The notes: generated by a model from the letters alone, not told the origin. 64,000 bases of DNA from Rosa chinensis (GCF_002994745.2 NC_037094.1:21739001-21803000); one strand, 5' to 3'. Shown: positions 34,933 to 46,910, counted from the stretch's first letter. A program made the numbers and translations.

Positions 34933-35307
34933 CTACCAAGAACGATCTCGGTCACCAGTTCTTGCATGGCCATAAAATCTCGTCAGTCTCCAAGACTGGA
35001 GACCAGTGTCACCCACCACCACCGTGTCAATATGATGTGCTGAAGTGGTTCCTATATGAAGCTTCAGATCATTATTCCAAAAGAGCCCTAGGCCCCCAGC
35101 CTGTCCCGAACTGAACACCTCATTCGCATGTGCAAACCCTAAAGCCAGACTGAGCTTTTCAAAGTCTTCTAATCTGCTAATCTTTGTCTCACATAAAAAG
35201 ACTAATTGTGGATGATTCTGAGAGCATAAATCCTTCAGTGCCTGAGTTCTAGAATCATTGCAGATACCTCTGCAATTCCAGCTAAGAACATCCAGATTCA
35301 TAGATGT
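34933..35307 (-). pseudogene. LINE ORF2 AP-endonuclease domain, N-terminal part
   Basis: MNLDVLSWNCRGICN gives the conserved Asn of the exonuclease-endonuclease-phosphatase fold. LVFLCETKIS supplies the metal-binding Glu, and GGLGLFWNND a further conserved block. The domain nicks target DNA to prime reverse transcription. In-frame stops near 34933, 34770 and 34690 interrupt the rest (34400-34930). The linking region to the RT continues at 34005-34394 with TWLKEGDRNTGFFHQK. Confidence 0.85.
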
Positions 35308-35397
35308 CAAAATTTGCTTCCTTTGCCAAGAAAGTAACCCTAGCTCGAGAGCGGCTAGGTCGATATATCTATATTCTATAATTTCATTTTGAAACAT

Positions 35398-35678
35398 GTT
35401 TAGGGAGATAGTTAAGTATAAACGTAATAAATAATATCCTTCAAGTATGTTTTATGGTTTTATGTTAGAAAGTATAAGCCATTTAATAACGTCTAGTCCC
35501 GTTATACCAATCAAGTTGAACTAAACTTGCGTATAATGACCAATTTTTTGCAAAACTATTTACTTATAAAATGCATTACCAATCCCTTCAAAAAAAAAAA
35601 TGCATTACCAATTTGCAATAATAGTCGCTAGATATGCAATACTAGTCCCGCTATATATAGTGTTCAGTCATAACTACA
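35398..35678. repeat. Host repeat continuation after the LINE
   Basis: It continues the type 1 unit after the 18-bp duplication. A type 2-like scrap follows (AACGTCTAGTCCCGTTATAC near 35485). AT-rich and non-coding. Confidence 0.5.
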
Positions 35679-35687
35679 TGATAAATA

Positions 35688-38044
35688 TTATAGCAAATTA
35701 CCAATAGCTACAATCTCAGCCTATTTATTACCAATAGCAAGCATGTTTTTTTTTCTAATTCCCTTGCAGTACTGTAGCTGAACCCAAATTACCAAAATAA
35801 TCTCTATAAAACTTAATGTACTGGGCTTTAGTATCATTATGAGGGATTACAGATTTAATATACTGAGCTCTAGAATCATTCTGACATACACAACTTGTAG
35901 TTCTTTCCAATTTCTAGAGGCAATTCTAAATGATTAATCGATTGGTTTGTAAACACATAAAAGAGCCAAAATTACATGACCTTGCACCATTTTTTATTTA
36001 TTTGAAACTTAGTGATAAAATCAATCCATTAACATTAAAGCCTGCATCTCTGTCGATTTACTTTCATCAAAATCCTATCAACTCATAAACACAATTCCAC
36101 ATCCGCAAAAGATCAACTTTTTGCTATTAATCTCACTTAACAAAACAAAACGATTCACAATGATCAAACGTAAATTCTAATCCTAATCCAATCCAACTTA
36201 ATATGGTCTTTGCTTGCCTTCAATTATCACCTACTTTCGAATACCAACTCTCGTCAAGGTGAAGAAATCTCTCCACCACGGTTCTTCTCATGTTCTTCAA
36301 TCAGTACATCCTTTTTGTCTATTGTAGCAGCCTTCCTCTTTGCCATTTGCGATTAATCTGTGTATATAATAAATGCAAATATATGAGTATTGACTCTCAG
36401 TAGTTTACTGACCCTCAACAGTGTACTAACCCTCAATATGATTAAAAAACCACTGTAGCTTATAAGAATACAAAAGACCTAATCAAAAGATCCTCATAGT
36501 TGTAGTAGATCAATGACCAAAATTTCAAGCAAAAAAAAAAAAAAAAAAGACTAACAATAGTAATAAGATCAAATATCCATAGAGCCTATAGGTTGACATA
36601 ATTTCAATGACCCTTCCATAAAGTAAAGCTAACAAATCTGTCCAAAATCGCAAGCTCAACTGAACCGATAATAGATTTGAGTTGAATACCTCATGCAATC
36701 AAGCGATGCACTCATGAAGCTAAACCTATTGATCCTCATATATAAACATCAAATGAGGTTGCAATACACATAGGGTTACTGACCCTCAATACACATGGTT
36801 CTCTAACTTTAGTTATACCATTCACAATCTCAAACCTCTTAAATCAACCATCACATACAGAAAGGCACATATGTCATCATTTAGAGATGTCACTCAAAGA
36901 ATGATCTTGACATGTTAATAAAGAAATCATTATGGAACATAAACTCGATACAATTCGACACCATTATGTATCCAAACATTTTAAGACCTGTCTAAGTAAC
37001 ACCATACTGACTTACAACAACATTCTCCAATAAAGCATGTCAATTATGAAGATCACAAAAAAATAGAATGAATCAGCCTCTCTATTCTACAAAGCTCCAG
37101 CAACATCATTATACCAATTCGAAACACTCAATTATGAAAACCAGAACCAATAGCTATTCTCCTAACACAAATTTGAGGACAACAAACATGGTGTCAGTGA
37201 AATCATGAAGCTAAGGCTCCTGACCCTCATAAACTAAAGCTCATACAATTTCTTTTGTACTATTCAGTCACAAAACTCACCATTGTCATCAAAACAAGCA
37301 AATCTCAGAAACTAAAGCTACTAACCCTCAGAAACTAAAGTTAATGATCTTTAGAGGGTCCATATAATCATAGATTGCACATACTACAACATTTTAGTGC
37401 TATTAACTCTCGATAATCATAGATTGCACATATTGCAAGCATTTTAATGGTACTGAGTCTCAATAAGCTTATACAATTCATCAATAGTCACATAACATCA
37501 AGTTTCCCTGCCTAGCAACTCATCTTAATTGATACTGAACTCGCTCTTGTGTGGATTTGCAGGCTAAGAACAAACCCTAACTTCGACGCGTTCCTTGCCT
37601 GTAGATTTGGAGGCCAAGACAAAAAAATAGCTTCTCCGTCTAGCTTCACTGCCTACCATCGAGCTTCGCCACCTCGCTTCTCTGATCGCTTCACCATCTC
37701 GCTTCACTGCCTCGTTTCTCTGCCCAGCTTCACCGCTCGCTTCTCCCATCACTTCTCAGCGTCGCTTCTCCGCCTAGCTTCACCGCGACGCTTCTCCGAT
37801 CTCTTCACCGCCTCGCTTCTCCCCCTAGCTTCACCGTGTCGCTTCTCCGCCTAGCTTCGTAGGAGCCCTAGATTTATCAATCTAGAGAGGATTTTGATTT
37901 TGGGACAGTTTTGATTTTGGGAGAAATGGCTAATACTGGTGTTAATGGCATGTTGTGTAATGTTTGGCCGTATGGGCTTTCAGAACACGGAGCCTGCTCT
38001 TGGTAAATATATGTGATTATTTGTAGTTATTGGTAAAAATCTCT
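35688..38044. mobile_element. Probable Mutator-like element with repeats (2.36 kb)
   Basis: Opposed ends share TTACCAATAGCTACAA and TTACCAATAACTACAA, then CCAATAGCAAGC and CCAAGAGCAGGC, about 70% similar over 48 bp. Candidate target duplication TGATAAATA (35679-35687) and TGATAATTT (38045-38053), 7 of 9. Inside, TACTGACCCTCAA-type motifs recur irregularly from 36400 to 37460. A minus-strand frame near 36240-36350 begins MAKRKAATIDKKDVL, possibly a captured first exon. No transposase. Boundaries are less certain than for the other MULEs. Confidence 0.55.
37640..37860. repeat. Minisatellite TCGCTTCTCCGCCTAGCTTC
   Basis: Around nine degenerate units of about 24 bp built on CGCTTCTCCGCCTAGC and TTCACCG, GC-rich, close to the right end of the probable MULE. 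The open frame across it (SLLRLASPRRFSDLF repeats) is a by-product. Confidence 0.85.
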
Positions 38045-38053
38045 TGATAATTT

Positions 38054-39742
38054 CAGCATCATAGACCTTCCAAAAATGCACAAGAAATCTGCCCAAAGAA
38101 GGTTCTAAGCCAAATTGTCATGTTTTGATTAGGATACATATCTGAAGATTCCTTCAATTGAATCTCCACCAAGACTTCGTAATTGGCCTTCAACTTCTTT
38201 GTACCAAATATTCCTTGATAAGTGTAGATTATCATGGTAAAATTTTAGAGCTTAATTCACCATAGTTTAGCCAAAAATGCCGCCGGAATCCATACAGGTC
38301 CTGTTTTTCCGTTTTCATCTCTTAGTCAAAAAATTGGACCGATCTTTTGAAGACCTTCCACTCTGAACTAGCTCTTGCACTCTTCGTAAGAAATAATCTT
38401 TAGGATGTCTAGAATGGATTTGGAAAGTTTCAACTCATTTGAAGTTCTTTTGGTCAGGCTGCAGCCTCTCCTTTTTTGTCTAGCTCTCTTTCTCCTAGCC
38501 GGAGTAGGAAAATGTGTTAAGGTTGACTTTTTAGTGCATTTCTATCATTTCTTAGCATGATAAGGAAAATATAATAAATATATATAAATAAACACAAAGG
38601 TTAAGCAAAATTACAAGATTAGGGGAATAATGGAATTGGATTAGTCAACATTAAAGTGGATTTTATAACAAGTAATTTCCATATTTTAGGACACAAATAT
38701 GTATATGAATTATGATCCAATAGTATCCACACATCAAAAGAATTCTCAAATCGATAAGCAAATAGTCGGAATTAAAGTAGATTCATAAACAATAACCCAA
38801 AACCCAAAACCCAAATCATCTCTAAAGCATTCCCAATGCCAAAACCGAAAGCCGATAAATAATCAAGAAATATAATTCCATCGAAAATCTTTCATAAATT
38901 TCAAAATCGCCGGAAAAAAATGTAGTATATAATTCTGGAAATCACCTAGGAAATAATTCGTCGAATATCATTATAAATGATAAGTCCAAATCCGAGCATA
39001 GAAAACTCATGATTGAAATTCATGATGGAAAATCCAATCAATATTCCAATAAATATTCAAAACCAAATAATATCTGAAACTAACTAATATGCTCGACAAA
39101 TAATATGATAGTTAAGTAAAGCATTAATTCGAGAAATAAACGCATGCATCATCATTTAAAACAAAAGCCCACTCACAGTATACAGCTAACGTGGCACCCA
39201 AACATATGGATCCTCGTCGAGCGATGGGTCGGTACCTCGTCCTCGAAAGCAAAGAGGGGATTGAAACCCTAGATCTTCAATCCTTCAATTCGTGCTTCAC
39301 ACTTCAAATTGGACCCAGAGACTTTGAGATATTGATGTATGATCCAAGAGCTCTAAGACCCACTGCGTTCTTCTTCTTCTTACTGCACCTTCCACGGTTC
39401 AAGCCAAGCTACCAAACCAACTAGAATTAAAGAGGATGATGAGAGCATTCCAACGGTACTTATGGCATCAAAATCAGTTGCCAGACGGAGGGGATATCGC
39501 CGGAAGAAGATGATGAGGTTGAGAGGAGAGAGAGAGAGAGAGAGAGAAACTCTCGGGGGTAAGTTTCCGAAAATGGAAACTTACCACAGTAACTCCTCTT
39601 TTATAGAAAAATTATCATGAACAGTAATTTTAGTATTTTGACCATAACTTTCGTATACGAACTCCTACTTAAGAGTGTCATGTGTCCACGGACTCAACTT
39701 AACATCCTACATAACTTTTGTGAAGGAAATTTTCTCAAAAAC
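38054..39742. other. Probable decayed LTR sequence, interrupted by CACTA element 2
   Basis: No gene was found. Sequence from about 38510 (TGTTAAGGTTGAC) resembles LTR-type DNA. It seems to resume after the CACTA element at 44923 and end near GACGCAACA (about 45045). No internal coding domain or target duplication could be confirmed, so a solo LTR is only a suggestion. A GA microsatellite lies at 39526-39547. Confidence 0.35.
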
Positions 39743-40629
39743 TAACACTACTACAAAAATTGAATCAGACGACGGCTAAAAACTGTCGTCTGATGCGGAG
39801 CTGACTGTCGTATATCTCGCTGCCGTCTGATGAAACATGATTTAGAGAACTGTCGTCTGAAGAACTCGGCATCCATGTCGACAGCATGTCGATAGACTGT
39901 CGATAGCTTGTCGACATCATTAACTGTCGTGTGAACGTCACTCAGACAACGGGCAACTTAAGAACCCGTTGTGTGATGGTGATTCAGAAGTCATTTTTTT
40001 TGTTAAAACTGTTGTGTGATTGTTATTCACACAACTAAAACATTGATTTCATCCGTGATCTGTATTACTCTCACACAACAGTTTTTATTGTATGGCTGTT
40101 GTGAACATTGTGTACGTACAGCAGAAAATGAAATCAAAAATCACCAAATGAACAGTAATTACCAATATATATCTAATATTGTTATAATCCACATAATTGT
40201 ACTGAAACGTATTAGACAATATTGCCAAAAATGAGCACTATACTACTCCAACACCAAAATATGGAGCACATCTATACTACACTAGCAAAATAAGTGAAGA
40301 AATGTACTTTAAATTGTCACTTTGGAGCACAAAAACACATTTCTAGCCTATTTCTTCAACACATAACTTGCGAGCTCATTACGCACTTCATCAATTTCCA
40401 CTTGACCATAAACATGGTTGGCTCTCCTAGCCCATTGTAATAGTCTGAAAATAACAATGAAAGAAAAGTCATCTGATAAACTAAAACAAAACTATTTTGA
40501 AAAACTAACAGCAAACATCCAAATTAAGAAGTTTCAGTTACCTTATCTGCAAATGATAAGTTTGTATCATGGATGATATCCCTCATATATCTCATCACAA
40601 AATGAGAAAGGAAATAAAATTTGAAGAAC

Positions 40630-43393
40630 CTTTTTCTCCTTCACTGAAAATAATCCTTCAGTTAATTGATTTTCTAGTTTCTGCAATTCTTTCAAGCTCA
40701 AACTAGATAAGTCATTGCCCAACAGACGCCTACACAATCAAATATATATCTTACTTCATGCAAGAGATGCCACATATTCCAAAAGTCTAAAAGGTTAGAT
40801 ATAAAAACTAACTACTACGTACAATTGATTCTGTTGTAGCTTCTCAAGTTCATCTTTTAGAACATCCACGTCCTTAGGGTCATCCTCCTGAAGAGTCAGA
40901 TAAAGTTAGAATTTTCAATAGCATGCTGAATCTAGAAAGTATGATTATTAGAGAAGAAGCACATAGAACATGTATAGAGCATAGAGTATGCAAACAGATA
41001 AAAGCCTCAAGGATACATTAAAATACCTATAGACTGCGCAGACTCAAGTCCGGTCTACAACAATCATGCAAAACAAAATGTTATAAATTAAATGGTATGC
41101 ATGTTAATAGTCTTTTTTGAATATGGTACATAACTACATTGTCCAACCACTGGAAAACAGGGTATTGACTTCAGCAGTTCAGCCTTCTAGGTTACTAAAA
41201 TTTTCACTAGCCAATTCAAAAAAAAAAAAAAAAAGTACAAGCTATTTTCTTTCAGTGTTCATGTATTAAATCTGATGCAATGAGTGTAGCTACTTCTTAT
41301 AAAGCCTAAATAAAGTCATTTCTAGCAGCAGAACAATTCTTAAAACCTTCCATATATAGTATATTAAGTAGTTACCTTTGATGGCTAAAAGTAAAATGTT
41401 TTTGTTAAGACTAAGACTCCAGAACTTATGTTAATTATTTGCAGTCCCAACTCTATCCAGGAAGGTCCAAATAATTTCTGGAAACACATAGGTACTTCAT
41501 TTACCTCAATTACAAGGGAATAAAACCCCTGGGAAAACAGAACAATTGGAACATATGACCTTTTACCTTAACATCTATACTGGATTCTCAATTCCCATAC
41601 AATTAACACCAATATGCAACCAGGAGAAGAACAATTAACAACAAGAACAGCAAACATATGGCAACTGATTAACAAAATTATGTTTAAAGTTTGTGAGGTA
41701 CAAGATAAATTATCAAGTTACATTATATGGAAGAATACCTCTGCCCTTGATTCTACCAGAGCGGTCTCTGAAGACTCATAACACTTGCTGTATCTTGTAA
41801 TAGTTCACTTCATACTGTAAAAAATTGGTACAGATAAACATCAGCAGCTATAATTTGAATAAAACAGGGTACAATTAATTTCATGTGGCTATAGCACTTG
41901 CATTGCAGCATCATTTCTAAGTTATTATATATGAAATCAGTATTAGATCGGCAACCGAATTAATGCTTCGTCTCAAGCTTAATGCAATCATACAAGAGAT
42001 GCTCTAACCGAAAATATATGGTAGAAAGATACCAATGGAACCAACTAATTAACTAAAGACATTACTTAGTTTCACTAATCCTTGGAGAAAACAAAGTATG
42101 GTTGCCAATGAAATGTCCCATAAAGACTGGGGACTGGAGAAAGCACCTTTACCTAAAGAGGAGACAGCATCTTCAGAGAAAGACTAATAGCTTAAGAGAG
42201 TAGGGATATTCAAATATTGTAATATCAGTGAGGACTAAGGACATATGAACTCTCACTCAAGTGCTAATTGATCTTCTATAACAGGTGGCTACACACAAGT
42301 CAAGACAGTCAAACAGAGATTGTAGACTTATTTACGCAAGGCGAATAGGTTAGCAGAGATTCGAGACTTGGTTAATAGGTCATTAGAGAGCTCAACAACA
42401 AAATTCACAGTCTGGATATAAAATACAAGAACCAGCCAGACCGGCATTGCATCAGCATAAAGCGAAGACTTTAAAGTCATGTAAGAATCCTCAAAATCAA
42501 CCCATGTCCAACTTCACCAAAGGCACAAACGAGAAACAACCAAACAAGGGAGTTCTCACGAAACAAAAATCTCCTTTAAAGTCTAGTAGAGTAGATTATT
42601 TTTCTGCTATAGGTTTCAACGCTAGAGTGACCAGATTACCAGTAATGGAAACTGAAACTGAACCTTCCAGAGTAAACAAAACCTTTTACAGATACTCATC
42701 AACATTAGCTTACCAAGGTCCACTTCAGACTCAATTAAGATAGAAAAGAGGTAGCCATTGATTTAACAACAACAAGGTGACCAGATTTCAATTCTGGACT
42801 CGCATCCAACTTGTCACAAATATATAACACATTGTTTTGCAGAATACAAAGCTTCAAATTGCTCATTAATCATCACTACCCACAGAGGAAAACCCCCAAA
42901 CTCAACAACTATTAGTACTAAACAACTATTGAGCAACAATGTAGGGATTGACATTTACACGAACCCAAAAGAAAACAAGGGAAACAGAAGCACCCACTAG
43001 TCCATATAATAGAATAAAAACAATAAAATATAAACAAATTATAGATGTGATGCAGACATTGAAAAATTTAAATCAAAGCCCCAGATAATTTCAACCAAAG
43101 ACAAAAGGAAAATTATAATAAATAGAGTAAACATGATCAGAAACACATGCATGAACCTTAAAAAATTCAGAAAACTTAGCCCAAAATTAAAAAAAAAGTA
43201 GAAAAATTTACCCAGCACTGGAAAACTCAAAAAGCTTGCCAGTGTTAGAGAAGACGATGACAACAACCTCAGCATCGCAGAGAATAGCCAATTCCTGAGC
43301 TTTCTTGAGTAATCCAGCACGCCTCTTTGAGAATGTGACTTGTCTGCTGTTGGTGTTCTCAATCTTCTTGATTTCAATCTTCCCCCTACCCAT
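40630..43393 (-). pseudogene. Captured MADS-box (AGL15-like) gene fragment, four exons
   Basis: Four exons on the minus strand keep consensus-like splice sites and phases. Exon 1 (43393-43212, 182 bp) encodes the MADS domain: [20 protein letters not shown], then [17 protein letters not shown] and [15 protein letters not shown]. Exon 2 (41814-41739, 76 bp) is the I region, ITRYSKCYESSETALVES, with an in-frame TGA as its fourth codon. Exon 3 (40887-40823, 65 bp) and exon 4 (40729-40630, 100 bp) encode the K-box start: VLKDELEKLQQNQL, then RLLGNDLSSLSLKELQKLEN. Exon sizes match MIKC-type genes. Later exons were not found. Sequence style suggests the AGL15/AGL18 group. MADS proteins bind CArG DNA as dimers. 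This copy could at most yield a bare MADS domain. Confidence 0.9.
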
Positions 43394-43444
43394 TTTTTTC
43401 TTCATAACCCCAAAAAAACCCAGAAAGCCAAAACCAATTAATAA

Positions 43445-43445
43445 C

Positions 43446-43476
<31 letters not shown>

Positions 43477-43480
43477 AAAA
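43445..43480. repeat. C22 followed by A14 homopolymer
   Basis: Twenty-two C and then fourteen A residues on the plus strand, about 50 bp upstream of the captured MADS start codon. On the minus strand this is a long G run that could form a G-quadruplex. Homopolymer lengths may also reflect sequencing or assembly error. Confidence 0.9.
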
Positions 43481-44925
43481 GCCTAAGGCCAAAGCTTTAG
43501 ACTACCCAATTCATAAGAAATGAAGAATCTTTCTGGGTTGTGTCTCTGCCTCCCTCTCCCTCTCTTTAAAATCAAGAAAAGGAGTGGTCTTTCTGCGCCT
43601 CCAACTCTTGCTGCATCTGAGAAAATCTACAAATAGAACAACAATAAAGTATCTTAGTTAGAATTTCAAATAGGAGATCAAAACGAGACCTAAAGATGAA
43701 CTACATGTGTCTTGGGTTGGCTTTACCTTCTCCATCACTTATCAAACCCCACCACAACACATAAACAACAGAATGAAGAATACCCTTTCCTAATCCCCAA
43801 CAACCAAACAAAGAACATGAATAAACAAACCCAGAAACCCATCCATAAATTTGGGTCCTCATGATAAAACACTAGGCGCAGTTGACCCCATGATAATTAC
43901 AAGAAAAAGATCAGAACTTGAGAGAACCCAACGGAAAACAGGACGTAATAATCAAAACTCATTTACAGAATCGGAGAGAATCAACAGAAAGAAAGTTTTA
44001 ATACCTGAAATAGCATCCAATGTGGGAAAAAAATTGAGGCGCGCGAACAATTCGGTCTTGCATATGTGTATTCGCTTCACCAACACGTTCGGCTGGCTTA
44101 GTCAGCTCTGAGTTTTGAGTTTTCGCTCCGGGTTCTGAGTCTTACCAGATTTCTTCAACAGCTTCGCTCTAAGGGAATCGGGTCGAGCTGAATAAAATCG
44201 ATCTCAGTTCAACGCCTCAATCCCGTTCGCAGTCTACCATCACACTCGGAGAGATGAGATTGGTTTGGGAGAGTGACATTTTGGCGAGAGAGTGAGCTAG
44301 CTAGGGTTTTGGTTTTGGGTCGTCTGTTGAGAGTGAAGCGAGTCGAGAAAGGGCTTTGGCCTGTTTCGATAAGGTCTGTCGAGAGAGAGAAAGAAGGTTT
44401 CGGTATTTGTGTCAGTCTAGTTACTTTAGTTCTTTTTTTTGCTTAAGTGTAGGGTTTCAACCGGGTTTGTGATGAGACCCTATCAATTTAGATAAGGACT
44501 CACACAACATATTTGTCTAAGAATGTGGTATGAATGCAGCCATCTAAATTTGGGATTAGTCTCCTATTAATTTGGCTTCCCTCTTTGGGGAGCTGGAGGA
44601 AACATCATGGTGGGAAATCTCCCTCCTTTCTGTTAATCGTATAAATCATACCACAGTTTTATTGTTTCTCGTTGTATGATTAGCACCTGTTGGGCAAAAT
44701 TTTGGACTTTGAGATGGGATTTGGCACCACTGACATGGTGGGAAAGTTGCCGCTCAATTTTTTTAGGGTCATACAACAGTTCTGTCCTGAAACGTTGTCT
44801 GAATTTGATTCATAATTTCATATCAGACGACAGGTTTTACAAAAACGACGTCCAAAAAAAAAAAAATCAATCAGACGGCAGAAAACTGTAATGTGTCGTC
44901 TGATTCAATTTTTGTAGTAGTGTAA

Positions 44926-45420
44926 CTCGAACGAAAAGTCAATTTTTTGGTCCACTAAAAGTATCGAAACAAAGTAAAAAGTGAAAGTAATTGTCGTTTA
45001 CCGCCCAAATGACTAGTAAATTGGTAAATTGAGATACGGGACGCAACAAGATAATCGTTATAAAGCATAAATAAAGGATCATGTATTGCATCAAAATTGA
45101 GCTGAGATAATCAATTCAGAGCCCAACCATGTTGTCTTCTTTGCATACGATCTCTATTCGCATTCGCCTTCATCTCCATTGCAAGTACAAAACTTGTTGA
45201 TCTTCCTCCCGGAGGAATAAAGTATCATGTTAGCAAATTTACTAGTCACTCTGGCAGCCGGACATACATTTGATGACCGGGCCGATTGGCTGATTATCAA
45301 TACTCAGGTTTCCCAAATTTTTAACTCTTGTCCAATCTTTTAGTGACAAATTGTGTGGGTGAAAATTTTGAGTGTGATTTTAGAAACTTTATGAGGAGAT
45401 ATCTCATCGAGGACTAAGCA
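44926..45420. other. Decayed repeat and leader of a broken gene, nothing firm
   Basis: The left part appears to continue the LTR-like sequence cut by CACTA element 2. 45150-45310 may be a decayed upstream part of the protease pseudogene, but no domain is readable. Confidence 0.35.
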
Positions 45421-45889
45421 TTGTTACATTTCGATGATGATGCTCAACTTAAAGGTCCTAATGTACGATTTTTGGGAGGTGAAAGTAACCATTATTTCTT
45501 AAAACTGAATGGTATAAATATGAATATGGCTCTTCTCCAAATTGTTTTCAACCTATTTTTGACTTGTGGAGGAATGGTCATTGATTCGGGAGCTCTTTAC
45601 AGTCACATTATTGAGGGGGCGTTCTTGATCCTGAGGCAAGCTGTGGTGGAGTACTTTCATAATAAGTATGGATGGGAACCACTGGAGATCGAAAAGTACG
45701 ACTGGCATGGGTTTGAATGGTGTTACTAGATTAATATATATTGTACCATCCATGACGCTTCACTTTGAGGAAGCAGACCTTGAGTTGGAGAAAAGAACAC
45801 TATTCCTGGACTTCAAACAGCACGATGAGCTTTGCATGGCAGTTTCATCAATCAGTAGAGATGGTCCAAACATTTTGGGCGTGACTTAG
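45421..45889 (+). pseudogene. Nepenthesin-type aspartic protease (family A1), C-terminal remnant
   Basis: Two frames joined by a frameshift near 45700 cover the C-terminal lobe of a plant A1 protease. The first contains FLKLNGINMNMALLQI and GGMVIDSGALYSHIIEGAFL, whose DSG is the second catalytic aspartate motif. The second contains VPSMTLHFEEADLELEKRTL and DELCMAVSSISRDGPNILG, typical of the TAXi_C region of CDR1/nepenthesin proteins. Family members are secreted or apoplastic proteases, some involved in defence. The N-terminal lobe with DTG, the signal peptide and the final residues are missing. Dead fragment. Confidence 0.88.
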
Positions 45890-45892
45890 TGT

Positions 45893-46571
45893 TAGGGGCC
45901 GCACTTGTAATGCCGCAAGTAACCTTGTCCAGGGTCATTAGTTAAGCTTTTGGTTGGTTACTCGTGTGCTTGGGGTGTTTTGGTAATTTACAGTTTATGT
46001 AATTTATTTTATTTAGCTTTTAGTCTCCTCGGCCAAGTGCATGTTTCCCCATGCCTTGGCCATTTAAGCCTGTTATGCTCTTTACGTAGGGGTTTCTAGT
46101 CGGCATAGTTTGGACTACGAAACTAATATAGGTAAGCACATGTACTTTTGTCTCCCTTACCGTCTTACCATCAATAAAAAAAAATTATTCAATCATCTGT
46201 GTCCCGTGAGATTGCTTTTTGATCTTTCCTTTCAATTATTCATTTGTTCATCGTGGTTGCCCAACATTTATATATTTTTGTTCTTGCTTGCCGCTAACAT
46301 CATTTTAATATCACGTGGCTTTCATTGTTCCTTTCAGGGTACTCACTTGGCTGACTTGCTTACTAATAAGTGTCGTGCGGTCCTCTTTGCGCATCGCAAA
46401 GTTAGAGCCGTGACACTCAGCAAGCAAATCACAGGTTCTTATTCGATGCTGGTGCGTCAACATTGTCATTTGCTCCAGAGCAGTGTTAAAAAAAGAATCT
46501 CGTTTACTAGTACATATAGAATCAAAGGAGATTGCATGTGTCCAATTGAACTCTTGGAGATCAATTAATAA
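45893..46571. other. Transcript-like or LTR-like tail, no gene recognised
   Basis: TGTTAGGGGCCGCACTTGTA at 45890 onward could be an LTR start or the 3' UTR of the protease gene. A 152-codon plus-strand frame (46110-46568) has no recognisable domain. It ends at the 9-bp target duplication of the next MULE. Confidence 0.35.
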
Positions 46572-46789
46572 TAATTCTTAGGGGAAATGATTATTTACCC
46601 AATTTCAGCTTAAAAATTGCCCACTTGCTCCACCAACTGTTTTTTAACCCCATTTACCCAAAACACTCTAAGGGATTATTTCCTTAATACCCAATTAATT
46701 AATTTTTTATTCTTTTTATTTATTTTTGGGACTTTTTTGCCCTCTCCTTCTTTCTCACTTAGAGAGATAAGTTATTGGATACCTTGCGG

Positions 46790-46910
46790 GACTCCGGTGA
46801 CTAGTGGCCGGCCGCGGACTCCGGTGAACGGAATCCGGCGACCTGTGACCAGAATCCGGCAAGCGGTAACCGGAATCAGACGACCGGTGTCCGGAATCAG
46901 GCGATCGGTC
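46790..46910. repeat. CCGG-rich short repeats in the MULE
   Basis: Units of about 24 bp around GGCGACCGGTGTCCGGAATC and GAATCCGGCGACCTG, giving a recurring RRPVTGIR-type peptide. The architecture and motif echo 10225-10335 in the other minisatellite-bearing MULE. Confidence 0.85.

Larger units (their letters stand above)
31150..35379 (-). mobile_element. LINE with ORF2 only (4.2 kb), minus strand
   Basis: Poly-A tail as poly-T at 31149-31157 and a perfect 18-bp target duplication AATTTCATTTTGAAACAT (31132-31149 and 35380-35397). The minus-strand order is endonuclease, reverse transcriptase, zinc-binding zf-RVT, RNase H, 3' UTR. ORF1 is absent: the endonuclease Met lies about 80 bp from the 5' end. 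Near that end is GACCTAGCCG followed by CTCTCG, closely similar to the 5' end of the ORF1-only LINE at 9770. Several stops and frameshifts show it is inactive. Confidence 0.92.
39746..44922. mobile_element. CACTA (En/Spm) element 2 with captured MADS-box exons (5.2 kb)
   Basis: Perfect termini CACTACTACAAAAATTGAAT on both sides, followed by CAGACGAC, and a perfect TAA target duplication (39743-39745 and 44923-44925). Subterminal zones share long blocks with CACTA element 1, for example ACGGCTAAAAACTGTCGTCT at 39772. They repeat GTCGTCTGA and CACACAAC in both orientations. No TnpA or TnpD domain was seen. The interior carries a multi-exon MADS-box fragment with its introns and upstream region. 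This is transposon-mediated transduplication of a transcription-factor gene. Confidence 0.95.

Noticed and set aside
37549..37854. 101-codon serine/arginine/phenylalanine-rich protein
   Set aside because: The frame runs through a 24-bp minisatellite and its peptide is the repeat translated.
46110..46568. 152-codon protein
   Set aside because: No recognisable domain. It starts in transcript-tail-like sequence and no neighbouring exons support it.
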